This document shows, in pieces, positions 5,058 through 5,454 of a DNA stretch of 5,454 bases; the first letter of the stretch is position 1, and the number at the start of each line of letters is the position of its first letter. A program made the translations under genes and the position numbers. The notes below the pieces were generated by a model that saw only the letters and a list, made by a program, of their open reading frames with translations, had not been told where the DNA came from and did no database searches. Source of the stretch: Candidatus Omnitrophota bacterium (GTDB lineage Bacteria > Omnitrophota > Gorgyraeia > 2-01-FULL-45-10). Location of the stretch: NCBI GenBank assembly GCA_030695725.1, contig JAUYPN010000022.1:1-5454 (forward strand), read 5' to 3'.

Positions 5058-5454
5058 ATGATCAGTATAAATACTCCTCTTACCATTGGCGTTCGCAAAC
5101 ATTTAAAGGCGGGCGACGGAGTTCTTCTGACCGGCACCATACTTACGGCGCGCGACGCCGCGCATAAGAGATTGTATGATCTGATAAAAAAAGGTAAAAA
5201 ACTACCGCTTAATCTGAAGGACGCCGTTATATATTATTGCGGTCCGACTCCTGCGCGTCCCGGAAGAGCGATAGGCTCATGCGGGCCTACGACCAGCTCC
5301 AGGATGGATCCGTTCACGACGGATCTTATCGGGCTGGGCCTGGGCGGAATGATAGGGAAGGGCGGCAGATCGGACGAGGTCAGACGCGCCATAAAGAAAC
5401 ACAAGTGTGTATATTTTTTAGCGACCGGTGGAATAGGCGCATTGCTGTCGACCA
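5058..5454 (+). CDS. Class I fumarate hydratase, beta subunit (3' end beyond the window)
   Basis: Only the first 132 residues are present; the frame is still open at the window edge. It begins MISINTPLT, close to the usual beta-subunit start. Family signatures follow: LLTGTILTARDAAHKRL (about 23-39), the YYCGPTPARPG segment (59-69) and GSCGPTTSSRMD (73-84), the substrate-binding region in which the Thr78/Arg82 pair is expected to act at the active site. GLGGMIGKGG follows at about 94-103 and then FLATGGIGA. This subunit corresponds to the C-terminal domain of fused FumA/FumB and should form the fumarase with the alpha product immediately upstream. TtdB (tartrate dehydratase beta) is the main alternative. 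Full-length beta subunits are somewhat under 200 residues, so roughly a third of the gene is missing here. There is no sign of frameshift. Confidence 0.93.
   Translation, partial: MISINTPLTIGVRKHLKAGDGVLLTGTILTARDAAHKRLYDLIKKGKKLPLNLKDAVIYYCGPTPARPGRAIGSCGPTTSSRMDPFTTDLIGLGLGGMIGKGGRSDEVRRAIKKHKCVYFLATGGIGALLST

Overview
The window is a single, tightly packed, plus-strand gene cluster. It starts in the 3' part of a tRNA-Leu(CAG) gene, runs through a lipid-anchored cell-wall amidase, glutamate racemase (murI) and a complete queD-queC-queE-queF block, and ends inside a two-subunit class I fumarase. The seven coding regions abut or overlap: gaps are -4, +7, -11, +1, -4 and -13 nt, and only the last gap, between the fumarase subunits, is large (44 nt). 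No promoter, terminator, mobile element, CRISPR array or gene-free stretch over 300 nt is visible, so this looks like the interior of a longer operon.

Organism: a bacterium, most likely with a diderm (two-membrane) envelope. The amidase has a bacterial lipobox, and its catalytic domain carries an insertion resembling that of Gram-negative AmiB/AmiC. Base composition is near balanced, with frequent ATA (Ile) and AGG/AGA (Arg) codons. Together with a strictly anaerobic-type Fe-S fumarase split into alpha and beta subunits, this would suit an uncultivated candidate lineage such as Omnitrophota. That placement is an impression from style, not a demonstrated assignment.

Layout: 1-66, partial tRNA-Leu; 79-1212, lipoprotein amidase; 1209-2006, murI; 2014-4183, queD, queC, queE and queF; 4171-5013, fumarase alpha; 5014-5057, spacer holding most of a long inverted repeat that begins in the alpha stop codon; 5058 to the end, fumarase beta (truncated by the window).

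Function: MurI supplies D-glutamate for peptidoglycan and the amidase cuts stem peptides from it. The que genes convert 7,8-dihydroneopterin triphosphate to preQ1 (QueD, QueE, QueC, then QueF), the precursor of the queuosine tRNA modification. GTP cyclohydrolase (folE), tgt and queA are not in the window. The fumarase interconverts fumarate and malate. These are familiar families; I found no undescribed system. The points most worth a second look are a frame-sensitive heptamer repeat at the start of queF, the long palindrome between the fumarase subunits, and the 12-nt leader between the tRNA CCA end and the amidase start codon.
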